DNA of 64,000 bases, taken from positions 1 to 64,000 of the forward strand of contig NW_024037074.1 of assembly GCF_015706575.1 (NCBI RefSeq), in the 5' to 3' direction. This DNA is from Patiria miniata (Eukaryota > Echinodermata > Asteroidea > Valvatida > Asterinidae). This document shows positions 53,740 through 64,000 of the stretch, in pieces; the stretch's first letter is position 1; every line of letters starts with the position of its first letter. The position numbers were made by a program, and so were the translations under genes. Below the pieces are notes generated by a model. The model was not told the DNA's origin and did not search any database. It saw only the letters and a program-made list of their open reading frames with translations.

Positions 53740-55463
53740 TACTCCTAGAACTATGAGGCTCCACGTAGTGGAGCCTCATAGAGTCAGAACCCCGCAAAAT
53801 TGTTGTCAGCACAAAACACTAATTAAGTACAAAAACGTCCATCCCAACCAAGCTTTTTCCCACAGAACCGCTGCACAGTTTGCCCCTAAACTCCGTACAA
53901 TACCTCATGACATACTCACATTATGTGCACCCAACAAACATCGATGGATTCTGTCTGTTTTCAGCAAAAATGATGAAAAATATGCCCTTTCTGCACTGAG
54001 CCTAGTCCGAGTAACTTGGACCCAACTTATCGCCTTTTTAAAAATTTGGACATGGTCTGGCGATAGTAGGGTCCAAGCTCATTCCTCGACCTAGACAACA
54101 CAGTCACTGACAGTCCCAAAAACCAACATTTTCCAACAAAAAACATCAGATTTCACCTTCAAAACGGCCTCCAAATTACTAGATATGTCACCTGAGGTAC
54201 AAGTAGACATAGATGATTAAGATGGTTGTACTTAAGTTTACTTACGATCCGGAAAAAAGTGAAATTTTCCGTTCAATTCTGGAGACCCCCTCTGCCTAGG
54301 TTGTCGTTGTTGTGCTCACGTTCAAAACTGCATGATAATGGCGTCTGACCTCGACCTCATGCAAATGTGGTGCGGCGCGCTTGCGCATAATGCACTGCAT
54401 GCATACACGGCAGATTCCCCTGCGCCGCGCCGACGACTGTTTCCTGATGTAGAGCGCTGTGTAAGTTCGCGGTACGCCTGGGAGTCGCGCTGGCTAGCCA
54501 GGCGTACCGCGAACTTACACAGCGCTCTACATCAGGAAACAGTCGTCGGCGCGGCGCAGGGGAATCTGCCGGGTATGCATGCAGTGCATTATGCGCAAGC
54601 GCGCCGCACCACATTTGCATGAGGTCGAGGTCAGACGCCATTATCATGCAGTTTTGAACGTGAGCACAACAACGACAACCTAGGCAGAGGGGGTCTCCAG
54701 AATTGAACGGAAAATTTCACTTTTTTCCGGATCGTAAGTAAACTTAAGTACAACCATCTTAATCATCTATGTCTACTTGTACCTCAGGTGACATATCTAG
54801 TAATTTGGAGGCCGTTTTGAAGGTGAAATCTGATGTTTTTTGTTGGAAAATGTTGGTTTTTGGGACTGTCAGTGACTGTGTTGTCTAGGTCGAGGAATGA
54901 GCTTGGACCCTACTATCGCCAGACCATGTCCAAATTTTTAAAAAGGCGATAAGTTGGATCCAAGTTACTCGGACTACACTGAGCCAACCTAACACTTGAA
55001 ACGAGCACGCGCGCAGAATGATCGCAGTCATTTTCGGGTTCAATCGCTAGGAGCCCGCCGCGGGGGGTACATACTTGCACTTGTATGCATGCGCATACTA
55101 TCGTTCCGCTCCTACACCATACCCCCGCGGCGCGCTCCGAGCGATCGAACCGAAAATGACTGCGATCATTCAGGGCGCGTGCTCGTTTCAAGTGTTAGGT
55201 TGGCTCAGTGCGGAAAGGGCATATTTTTCATCATTTTTGCCGAAAACAGACAGAATCCACCGATGTTTGTTGGGTGCACATAACGTGAGTATGTCATGAG
55301 GTATTGTACGGAGTTTAGGGGCAAACTGTGCAGCGGTTCTGTGGGAAAAAGCTTGGTTGGGATGGACGTTTTTGTACTTAATTAGTGTTTTGTGCTGACA
55401 ACAATTTTGCGGGGTTCTGTGTCTATGAGGCTCACTGGAGAGCCTCATAGTTCTTGGAGTAGT
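53740..55463. mobile_element. Long foldback, Mutator-like candidate, 9-bp target duplication
   Basis: A 1,724-bp palindromic element has ends TACTCCTAGAACTATGAGGC and, reversed, TACTCCAAGAACTATGAGGC. GTCATAATA flanks it exactly (53,731-53,739 and 55,464-55,472), and a 9-bp duplication is typical of Mutator-like elements. The arms run to a 16-base spacer at 54,482-54,497. Near the centre the arms differ at one base in about 150. The right arm carries an additional nested hairpin. It encodes no transposase. The high arm identity suggests a young insertion or ongoing conversion. Confidence 0.9.
54977..55210. repeat. Nested hairpin in right arm of foldback
   Basis: CACTGAGCCAACCTAACACT ... and its reverse complement bound 234 bp that folds on itself through GAACGAGCACGCGC-like and GATCGCAGTCATTTTCGG arms. 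In the left arm of the host element only CACTGAGCC (about 53,993-54,001) remains at the matching place, which looks like a deletion footprint or the empty site. Confidence 0.8.
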
Positions 55464-55472
55464 CATAATACT

Positions 55473-55768
55473 AGTAAGGATTACCGGGCGAAGCTTAGTG
55501 ACCGACACCCGTTCTCATACGTTGTATCACGCAACCGATGCAACGATAAAGATCGAATACTTACCAACCAAAAAGCGTTTCAAATACTCGGCCTACATAG
55601 GAATTAAATGCACTAAGTTTTTTATTTTTCCTACAATAATCTCTGGAACTTTTTTGAGAGAACCTTTGTCTGAAAGGTTAGTATTATTGGAAAACAGCTG
55701 AGTTTTACCCGTGTTTGCGAGCAGAACATCGGTGACATGGGACGTCATCTTGATTCTTGGATCTGCCG
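55473..55768 (-). other. Spacer with two splice-bounded micro-exon candidates
   Basis: On the minus strand a 28-base segment (55,565-55,592) lies between TATGTAG and GTAAGT and could encode AEYLKRFLVG. An ATG-start segment MSPMFCSQTR followed by GGTAAAAC lies at about 55,703-55,735. These could be the first exons of a gene whose remainder is displaced by the foldback elements. Evidence is only splice motifs and frame. Confidence 0.25.
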
Positions 55769-58159
55769 CCGGTACAGCGCCCTCTAAACAAATTTTTTGA
55801 CAGTGACGTTTCTGAAATTTCGGATTAAGCTTCGCCTTAGAGTCATAACTGTCTACGTAATCATTTTAACAACTAATTAAACAGTCTAATGCAAGCATAA
55901 CAACTGTAACATTAGATCTGTTGACAATCGATGTTTTCAATGCAGAACAATACCGTTACCAATATATACAAAAATTGACAACAATCCCAAGGTATGCGCT
56001 TGGTATGACGTATGCCCACGTGATGGCGCGCACAGGTGGTGGTGTTTTGTGATACTGACAGGTGCAAAATGGATGGATAATATTCACACGTGGTGGTTTG
56101 TTGTCTGCGTGTTACAAAAATGTAACAATGCCCGTCTCGCAAAAGTTGGTGTGTCCCTTGCCCTATGATGTCGTTGCCATGTTGGGTCATGCAACTTTCT
56201 CCAGATTCGTTGTCGAGGAACGTGTTGTATCTCTACTTGTGAGGTGGTTTCAGTGTGTCCGTCGTCAACTCGATTTTCTTAAAAACCTGAAAAACTGCAA
56301 GACGTTCATGGTCCGGTCGTGAGTATTTAGCAGGGAAAGAATCATAGGCCTATACCAAGGTTGCGATCATGGCGATTTGCATTCACAAAGCGTGGGATTC
56401 GCAATTGTGCCAATCCTGTTGCATAAACCGCAGATCTAAGATTTTCACATAATCCTATTTAAACATTTTGGATTTTGAGCATGTTAGGAAGTGACAATTA
56501 AGCTAGTGGTTACTCACGTACCTCACAATATGTGCATCCCCCCCCCCATGTTGAAGCACTTGAAAGTGTTCAACATATTTGATTGGCCTGATCGAAGATC
56601 AATCTGATAATTGACAATTATTATGTACCAAAAACAGGGCTGATGGCTTTCAGGGACTTCATTCATCCTTGCAACATATCTCTCTCTCTGTTATTTAAGT
56701 CTCTATTGTATTGAAGTGGTGATGTGAAGTAGTTTTTTACAGGAAATAATGCTGGGTTCCTTTATTTTCAATAGGGCCCAAAGAAATATTGATTGTGAAA
56801 AGAATGCAAAAGTCATATCCGTCACACCTTTTGTGACGGAAATGACAATTATTATATTACTTGGCTTTTGGAGGTATAATTACCTTTTCAAGTTGTTTAC
56901 TTTACAAATTATGGCAGTAGGTACATATTGAGAAATACACGGGGACATGCATTTTGAGGGGGTTTTGAGGGAGTATTGTAAAGAATGAGCATCTTGTCCA
57001 TTATGTTAAAGAGTTTTTAACACTGCACATAATAGGAGTCGTGTTGAAGTTAATTTCACTGCTCAAAAATCTAATTTTCATTCTATATTTTTCGATTTAT
57101 AGTGCCTTAAAGTGTCGGGACATGAAAGTAGACACTTGATACTGAAGAATGACCCATAGGCCCCTTTTTAATAAGAACTTGCTGGGAGTGTACATGCAGG
57201 AAGAAATTCACGATAAACATCTCCAGCATTTAGGATAGAGATAAACCCACGAATGATTCTAGCGTAAGGTTGATGCATTGGCAGTTGTACTGTTTAACTT
57301 TGTTCACTATAGGGTGTCAGTGGGTACATTGAATTTTTTGAAAAGAAGCTGAAACAATTAGAAGCAGTAGGTGAAAATTAACAAAAATCCACTTTGAAAA
57401 AAGATGTATATCATAAATTTAATTTAGCTAGTTAAACTGTGCACATTAATTTACTTGTGCTTTTTACAAATTCAATAAATATATAAAATCTGATATCAAA
57501 AAGTATTTTTGTCCTCTGCAGGCTGAGTGTAAACATTAAACTGAAATCCACAGGCAAAAGGGGAACTATGTATTGGTGGAGTGAGGAAATTGTGGATGTG
57601 ACATTTACACATTTAAACATTTAAAATAATAAACAAAATTCTAAATCGTATTTTTCCAAAAGTTTTAACAAAACTCAAATTTTAAAAACAGGAACCTATT
57701 TTCCGCTATCTTCCTTTGAGTTGAGCATGCATAACAAAAATAATCCAAACCTATTCAATTTGCTAAAAGCTAAGGAGAACTGCAGTACTAGATTACTTTC
57801 AGGCTACGTGCTCATCTTTTTATTGTTTTCAATGACAGCCCTCTTTTTATTATGTTACTCATTTATTATTTGTTGTGTCGATCATGTTGGTCTGCACAAT
57901 GGGCAGTCGTCAGTCTTTGTGAAAGGGCTCAACATTGAGATGGTTCTTTAAATGTTTGCTAAACATTTACAAAATGAAACGTCACATCCTTAGAAGACAT
58001 TGGAGGAGGAGGTCTAAGAAATTGGAGGAGGAAGGCAATTGGAGGTCTGTGGATGTTTGAGCTACTACGTACATGTAGAGGGTAACAGATGTCTCTGATG
58101 GTGATGCTGAAGTTTTGCGGAGCTATCGTCTGTTTGCTGACCTTCATTGCTAGACGGAC
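55769..58159. repeat. Segmental duplication block A, inverted right copy
   Basis: Reverse complement of 24,638-27,058. The left edge is blurred by divergence (GGTACAGCGCCCTCTAAACA against GGTAACTTTAACAGCGCCCT). The right edge at 58,159 is sharp and is followed by the junction insert. It contains the second copy of the small membrane-type frame (57,727-57,951). Confidence 0.95.
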
Positions 58160-58178
58160 CTTCATGTAGACGGACCTT
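58160..58178. other. Duplication junction with 19-bp templated insert
   Basis: Between the end of block A (matching 24,638) and the start of block B (matching 33,852) lie 19 bases, CTTCATGTAGACGGACCTT. They repeat both neighbours, so TAGACGGACCTTCATG appears twice in a row (58,151-58,166 and 58,167-58,182). Inserts copied from the flanks are typical of polymerase-theta-type end joining. Confidence 0.85.
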
Positions 58179-59994
58179 CATGTAACGTTACCGAAACGGG
58201 CAGATCAGCAGACTATTCATATCGCGTTATCGCGATGCGACAGCAATATGCGTGTGAACGACAGGACGTCTGACAAGAAAAGTCTGGTACCTTATCCTAT
58301 CAATCTTGCACCAATGCAGTATTGCGTGTTGATGGCAGGGTACAAGTTTCAGTACATTGATTTCTATAAGTCAATACATGTACATTGTATATCGGTAACC
58401 GGCCACGGCCACGCACGCACCACATCGAGCGCCCTGTACATGTATTGCACAGTAAAGAAAACGATCGAATTATATACCGGTATGTGCGCGTGTGCAGTGC
58501 GGTAATTTCCGTCGAGTCACAAGTCAGTTCAAGTCCAAGTCCGAGTCCGTAGCCCCGAGTCTGAGTCCGAGTCGTAAGTCAAAGTGACTCGAGTCCCAGT
58601 CCGAGTCATTAAAAATGTGACTCGAGTCGGACTCGAGTCCGAGTCACGAGTCATACAAGTCTGATTAGATGTACTTTATCTTCTTTTTTTTATTAAGATA
58701 GAACGAGCCAAATATTTTAAACATTTTTTTCAAATTCGGTCACTTTCTTTTTGACTCATCCTGTAGTTGGTTCAACCGGTCACGTGGGAATAAACTTGAT
58801 GAATACATCCTGAAAATGCCTTTGGGGATAGTGACAGTATATGGATGTGATTGGAAGGAGGAGCAGGTAGTTGGTACATGTAGTTGGTTTCAATTTGGTC
58901 ATGTTACTGAAGACGGAAAGTAACATTCACTCAAATCATCTTTAAGCACTAATATTACTTTGTACAAAGGTATATGTAGATGTAAACAACAGCAAAAAAA
59001 GAGGAGATTTTCTTTTCTATCAATCCTTGTTATTTTTTTCCCCCAAATGAATTGTGTTCTTCCCCTGGATGTTGATTTATTTACCCATACAACAATTCTG
59101 TACTTCCCTTCTGTTTGATATTCAATTTGATCTGATAAGGAATGATGTCAAACGGAAGTTTTTATTCACAAATCACAATTTGATTTCTGTTCATCAGTTG
59201 CCTTTTTTTTCTTTCCTGGGCAAATGTTGGTTGTCATCTGATCAGAGTTTCTTCTTCACTTTCTGGGGTTGTTGTCATTTGAAATCAGTCTCTGCCTTGC
59301 CTGACGATCAAGTTGATGTTGTCATATTCTCAGTTGTGTTGATGGAACATCTTTGCAAGACAATTTACAAGGGCTAACTACTTGGTCTAACTACGTGGTG
59401 GCATGGTTTAGTAAAGGTTTGCGGTACCACCATGTAGAAGTCTTTTTTGGGAAGATGTGTGGTTCTGCCCAAAAGAGACTCGGCATGCCTACATGGTGTT
59501 ACTGCAAACTGCAAACTGCAAACCTTCACTAGATGTGACAATTGGGAAGGGGAAAGTGTGTTTGTCCATTTTTGTTTGGGGGGGGGGGAATATAATCCCC
59601 AACCCCTTTTCTTCCCCTGACATCCCCCCCCCCCCCTGATTCTATGTAAATATTTCAATGCTAATCATAATTGTATTGATGATATTTCAATGATAGATAT
59701 AAAGTGTTTGAGGACCTACCTGGATCTGTTTGGGCCTACAACTACGTCCATTCACTGAGCAGATTCGGGATTACCCATCGAGGACTCAAAAAGATAGGAG
59801 AGAACAAGGCCAGTTTCTTCGGTAAAATTATCCAGTCAGGTAAGACAAACATCTGTGAAGACTCATTTGCATTGGTCTGCATCTCAATTCTATGTGGATA
59901 GTTGTGAAATTCAAAATTGTGAATTAGAAAGTAGGAATCAACTTTATTCGATTTCATCCATATAATTATTGATCTTCTTTTTCATATATGTATT

Positions 59995-60300
59995 TTTGTT
60001 GTTGCCCTTCCCTGAAGTATTTTACAAACACTGTACACATTGAGTTTTGTCCGAGGGTTTGCAAGAAAAAAAATCAACAAGCTTACTTCTGGGTGGACAC
60101 GAACCCCCAACCTTCTGCTTCCTAGTGCAGACACATTAACCACTCGACCGTTTGGAGTCTGATGAAGCAGCGCTTAACCCAACTTTGTTTGTGTAGGAGG
60201 TCATTAGTTTGAGTCCCACCTAAGCCTTCGGACAACACTAAGTGCACAGTGTTTACAAAATATGTCAGCGAAGGGCAAACAAAAATCAAATATATAAAAA
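59995..60300 (-). mobile_element. tRNA-like inverted-arm element, right copy
   Basis: Reverse counterpart of 31,714-32,022. The box A part is shortened here: the core jumps from AACCACTCGACC to GTTTGGAGTCTG, where the left copy has about 30 more bases. Confidence 0.75.
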
Positions 60301-60551
60301 AGGCTAATTTACATCTCATCAATTTTGTTTTCCTGCCCAGGTTCCCCTTCTGAAGTCCATCCAGATGATCCTTAATAAGACAGCAGACGGTACAGGCATC
60401 AACTCCAACACCCTAGCCTTACAGATGAAGGGCCATCCTGAGCTGAGGGACTAGCTTCATGTCGTCACCTCTTGGGGGCCTTTGCCTGTCTACCCTGGGG
60501 TGGTCAACTCAGAATTACCTGGTAGGTAGAGTGGACTCTGTCACCAAGTAC

Positions 60552-61007
60552 CAGTGTTGTAGTCGAGTTACCAACGTCGAGTCCGAGTCCAAGTCTCGAG
60601 TCACAAGCCTCGAGTCCGAGTCCGAGTCACAAGTCACTTGTTCTTAGTTGTTCACCGAACTAATCGTTTTTAAAAATTATTTTTTAATCCTCCATTCTGT
60701 CTTTTAAGTAAATCCCAGTGTATATAGTTGTGGTTGTACATGTTGTTTAGAGCCAAAATGTGTTTTCCTTTTAATTCCCATCCCTAAAAAATCTTCCTCC
60801 AACCCTTCCCTCCATGTTTTATCATCCAAACAGTATTCCTCAATGATCCTTTCCCATCCCTACGTTAGGTTTTTACTTTTGATGAAATTACGTGACTCGA
60901 GTCGCGAGTCATCGAGTTCGAGGAGTTATGGTCAAGTCCGAGTCATTTTCCAATGTGACTAGAGTCCAACTCAAGTCCGAGTCCTAGACTCGAGTCCTAC
61001 AACACTG
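60552..61007. mobile_element. hAT-type MITE, right copy
   Basis: Same element as 30,984-31,445 in reverse, with ends CAGTGTTGTAG and CTACAACACTG, and flanks CCAAGTAC and CCCAGTAA corresponding to those of the left copy. The insertion predates the duplication. Confidence 0.85.
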
Positions 61008-61384
61008 CCCAGTAATCCCTCTTAAGAAAAGGTTAAGGTGGAACTCTCAAACGCATTGTCGCCCAACACCTTGTGCTGATGTTAAGATATTTGATGATCA
61101 TAGTGCAGTGTTCATATAGCACTCTTATACAACACTCTCAGATTGCTCACACTTATTACCCCTGTTCATCAGGCCATGAGAACACTTTCCTGCTATAAGC
61201 TCGAGATCAGCAATATCTGGTCTGCAGCCCCCCCCCCACATGTACTCAATCGAGGCAATTGTAGTAATGTATCTTGCCCAAGAACACCAGCACCGTGTCC
61301 CCTGTCAAGATTGACTCAACATAACATCGTGCATGAGTCAAACACAGGAACCTTTTGACCACAGGACTCTGCATGCTGAATAAA

Positions 61385-61800
61385 TCTCTAATCAAATAAC
61401 CGACGTATAAACACTGACGTATAAACACTGTATGAGTGTGTTACCTCCTGAGTGAAAGTTGGAAAAAAAAACGTTGGCGAGGGGCAAAACCTAACTTGAT
61501 TTACATAACCCCAACTTAAAATTCCATCTTATGAATAGTTAATGCTATACCTGCTGCTATGTACATCAGATTCAAATCAGCCAACTGATTCCCTTAGCTC
61601 GGTGGTTGAGTGGTAAGACATCTGCACTAGAAAGAAGGAGGTTGTGGGTTCGAGTCCCACCCGAGTGATTTTTTTCCAACTTTCACTCGTGAGGTAACAC
61701 ACTGACTGTTTATACCAACCGTTTATACGTTGGTGAAGGGCAAAACCTAATTTGATTTACATCACCCCGACGCAAAATTCCATCTTATGAATACTGAATA
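61385..61800 (+). mobile_element. tRNA-like elements, right copy
   Basis: Reverse counterpart of 30,205-30,600: a core-less pair of arms (61,385-61,545), then a sense tRNA-like core (GCTCGGTGGTTGAGTGGTAA, GTGGG-TTCGAGT-CCCAC) and its 3' arm ending GCAAAATTCCATCTTATGAA. Confidence 0.75.
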
Positions 61801-64000
61801 AAATTAGTGATACACATGTACATACTTTGCGTAAAGATATTTATTGCGTGGAAGAGGAAAGTACCCCAGACAGTCGGACCACCGTTTAAACAGAAGATCT
61901 GACCTGACACGTGTACATGAGGACATACAAGGGCCTCATGATTCTGATATTTAGTACGCTTGTAGATATTTAAATAATGTTGAACCCTGCATCATAGGTC
62001 AATCTGACAATCTACGCGCTTGCCAGTATCAGACTTTAAATGGCCTGCAAGAGCCTGCCGTTTTGAGTCTGCGTTTAGATTAACCACCATTTTGCTCATC
62101 TCATTTTGAATATTCTTTGGTCATTTTTTCCTCATAGGATCTCAAGACATCTATCACCAGGCATCTTCTCAACATGCATCTCGACCCCAAATGGCAAGTT
62201 CAACTGAACCAATACATGGTGTCCAAATTTGTGCCGGTTACACTGGATCAGTACAAAGGATTGTTCAAATAAACAAACAAATGTTCCAATAAACCAAAAA
62301 GGGAAACCGACGATTAGTGCATTATAAAATATATTGCATTATTATAATAATGTAACAAAATAACGAGACAGTGTTATATTTAAAAAAAAAATAATGATTA
62401 ATTCATTGTTGAAATCGGTACTCTTAAAATGGAACTTGTCATGATGCAATTTTGTGCTCTAAATTAATAATGCAATATACATATTTTATTATGTAAACAT
62501 GTTTTTTTTATATATTTTACTGAAACCACAGAGACTAGTTGTCAATCTACAAGCTATTGTCACATCTTGCTGTGTGCAATGAGTTCGTTAGCAGGGCTCA
62601 AATTTTGTGTGAAAATTTTTGGACTACAGTACCTGAAAGTATGATTTTACTGGACCAATGTACATTCACAGATAAAATTGAAACACTGTTAACTCAAAGC
62701 CATGTGCATCATTTGCAATGACCTGGAGAAGCATTGATTTAATGACAAAAACTCTGCTCAAAGTCAAGATAGGAGTGGTACCAAATACCCTTTGAAAATA
62801 TTCCAGCTGAAATTGTGTCGTGTGGATGAAAACTGAGGTGGTGTTGAAAGAGGGTGTCCACGGCACATTATGCATTAGCAATGGAATCCAGTTACTAGAC
62901 ACCCCAAACAAGTGAATGTATTTCCTCGGTTTTCTTAAATCGTATACTATCCAATCAGCCTTTAACAGGTTAGTTGTCATGCACCCTGCTTCAGACTTTT
63001 AGCAATTTTGTTGCTTCAAACGAAAGTAAAGGTACAAGAAGCAAATAATCACATGTACCTTTTAAGAAAGTTGCAGTCATTAGGATTATACAAGAAGTGT
63101 ATTTCATTGCTTCTGGTGGTAAATGGGAAACATCAAATGTGAACATTTTGAATAGTTGGTCAAATGACACTCGCATGTGTAGGATTAGTCATGATCATGA
63201 TAATCTGAGACCAGATTTGGACAGCACATGCAATCATGAAAGGCATGTATTCATCTGAGTGCAATGTGTAATTATAAAACATCAAGATGAATTTGTATTC
63301 CCTTTGTTTTAAGTTGCCACATCTTCCAAAGAATTTATATACAATTTAGAAGGGTTTTTGTCATTTCGTATAACCTTGGAGAGTGAAATACATTTGAACA
63401 TCAAAACAATGTGTGTTACAGTGAAGTGCAAATTTGCCTTGTTGAGATTATTTATGCAAATACGATAAGGTTTTCTGTCATGGATGTTGGTATGAACGTA
63501 GATGATGTGGATATGATTCACCTACTTTAATGTACATGTAGTTGTGTTTGTCATTTATAATACATGTACACCATATAGTTATTAAACTTATCAGAATTTA
63601 TGTGCTGTAAATTTTGGATTTTTGTGACTTGGTTTAAAAATCAACAGTCACTTCTTTCATATTTCAAAAAACTATATTTCCAATGGCAAATTATCAAAGT
63701 GGATGCGGTGTTTAAAATGAATCAGACTTTCTATTCTATAAATGTTCTAGTTTTCTGGCAACGTGATGTTAGAAATGAACTGTTTGAACTTTTAATAAAA
63801 TTGTATTTTCAATGGCAAATTTTATATTAAATACATGTACATGTAGATCTGAGACAATTTACATGTTTCAGTCAAATTATCTTCTGTGAAAGATTGACCC
63901 TTTTTTTCCTCTGGCTTATGTCATCGTGTCACGCTTAATTTCTTGGTTACAGAATCCCAATGTTTCCAAGTAGATATATTGGCTAATGGAAAGTACTCAA

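Larger units (their letters stand above)
59697..62272 (+). pseudogene. PhnD-like exons, decayed right copy
   Basis: Three exons match the left copy: 59,697-59,839 (143 bases, intact, RG changed to PG), 60,341-60,521 (181 bases) and 62,136-62,272 (137 bases, intact to TAA). The middle exon has a one-base insertion near its start (CCCCTT for CCCAT) and a TAG at 60,452-60,454 in place of Lys. The acceptor of the last exon is changed from CAG to CAT at 62,135; a new TAG two bases on would shift the frame. The copy is therefore non-functional while the left one is open. The first-lobe exons are missing here as well. Confidence 0.85.
58179..64000. repeat. Segmental duplication block B, inverted right copy
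   Basis: Reverse complement of 28,010-33,852, running to the end of the window without reaching its far edge. It starts inside the hAT element: its end CAGACTTG is seen reversed at about 58,660, but the other terminus and the BED remnant are absent. It holds the second PhnD-like exon set, the hAT MITE (60,552-61,007) and the tRNA-like elements. Outside those, 62.3-64.0 kb has no gene that I can see. Confidence 0.95.

Overview
This is nuclear DNA of an animal, AT-rich, intron-bearing and crowded with repeats. Abundant short ACATGTACATGT-type microrepeats, an intronless rhodopsin-type GPCR with a recent tandem copy, and exon sequences diverged from but clearly alignable with human genes suggest a marine deuterostome invertebrate, most likely an echinoderm. 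That placement is an inference. I see no rRNA, no CRISPR array and no bacterial-style operon.

Layout. 1-22 kb holds almost no convincing genes: dispersed repeats, hairpins, a 101-bp perfect palindrome (5.5 kb), tandem repeats (7.3 and 21.7 kb), a telomere-like array (16.8 kb), a LINE 3' end (14.5 kb), a Penelope-like fragment (16 kb) and tRNA-like elements flanked by inverted arms (10.2 and 15.4 kb). 22-24.6 kb holds two Penelope-like RT fragments head to head. 24.6-33.85 kb is a block with three minus-strand exons of a PhnD-like (phosphonate-binding, PBP type II) protein, an unusual find in an animal. 33.4-34.4 kb is a hAT element with a perfect 8-bp target duplication and a BED-finger remnant. 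35.4-36.8 kb is an intact GPCR on the plus strand, and 46-48.4 kb is its decayed tandem paralogue, broken up by insertions. On the minus strand between and beyond them lie exons of a TRMT2A-type tRNA uracil-5-methyltransferase (40.3-44.6 kb, one exon duplicated), an orphan in-phase exon (38.5 kb) and one ZW10 N-terminal exon (51.5-51.7 kb). 52.8-55.5 kb holds two related foldback elements, the larger with a 9-bp target duplication typical of Mutator-like elements. 55.77-64 kb repeats the 24.6-33.85 kb block in inverted and circularly permuted form, with a decayed second copy of the PhnD-like exons.

The main structural result is at 58.16-58.18 kb. There the two outer ends of the 24,638-33,852 block are joined directly, with a 19-bp insert made of copies of the flanks. 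A tandem copy or a circle made from that block and re-inserted would have this junction; an assembly artefact between divergent haplotypes is the alternative. The genes do not form a pathway. The minus-strand exons belong to three unrelated conserved proteins, each incomplete here, so the locus looks rearranged or fragmentary rather than like a set of working neighbours. The only gene that looks whole is the GPCR.
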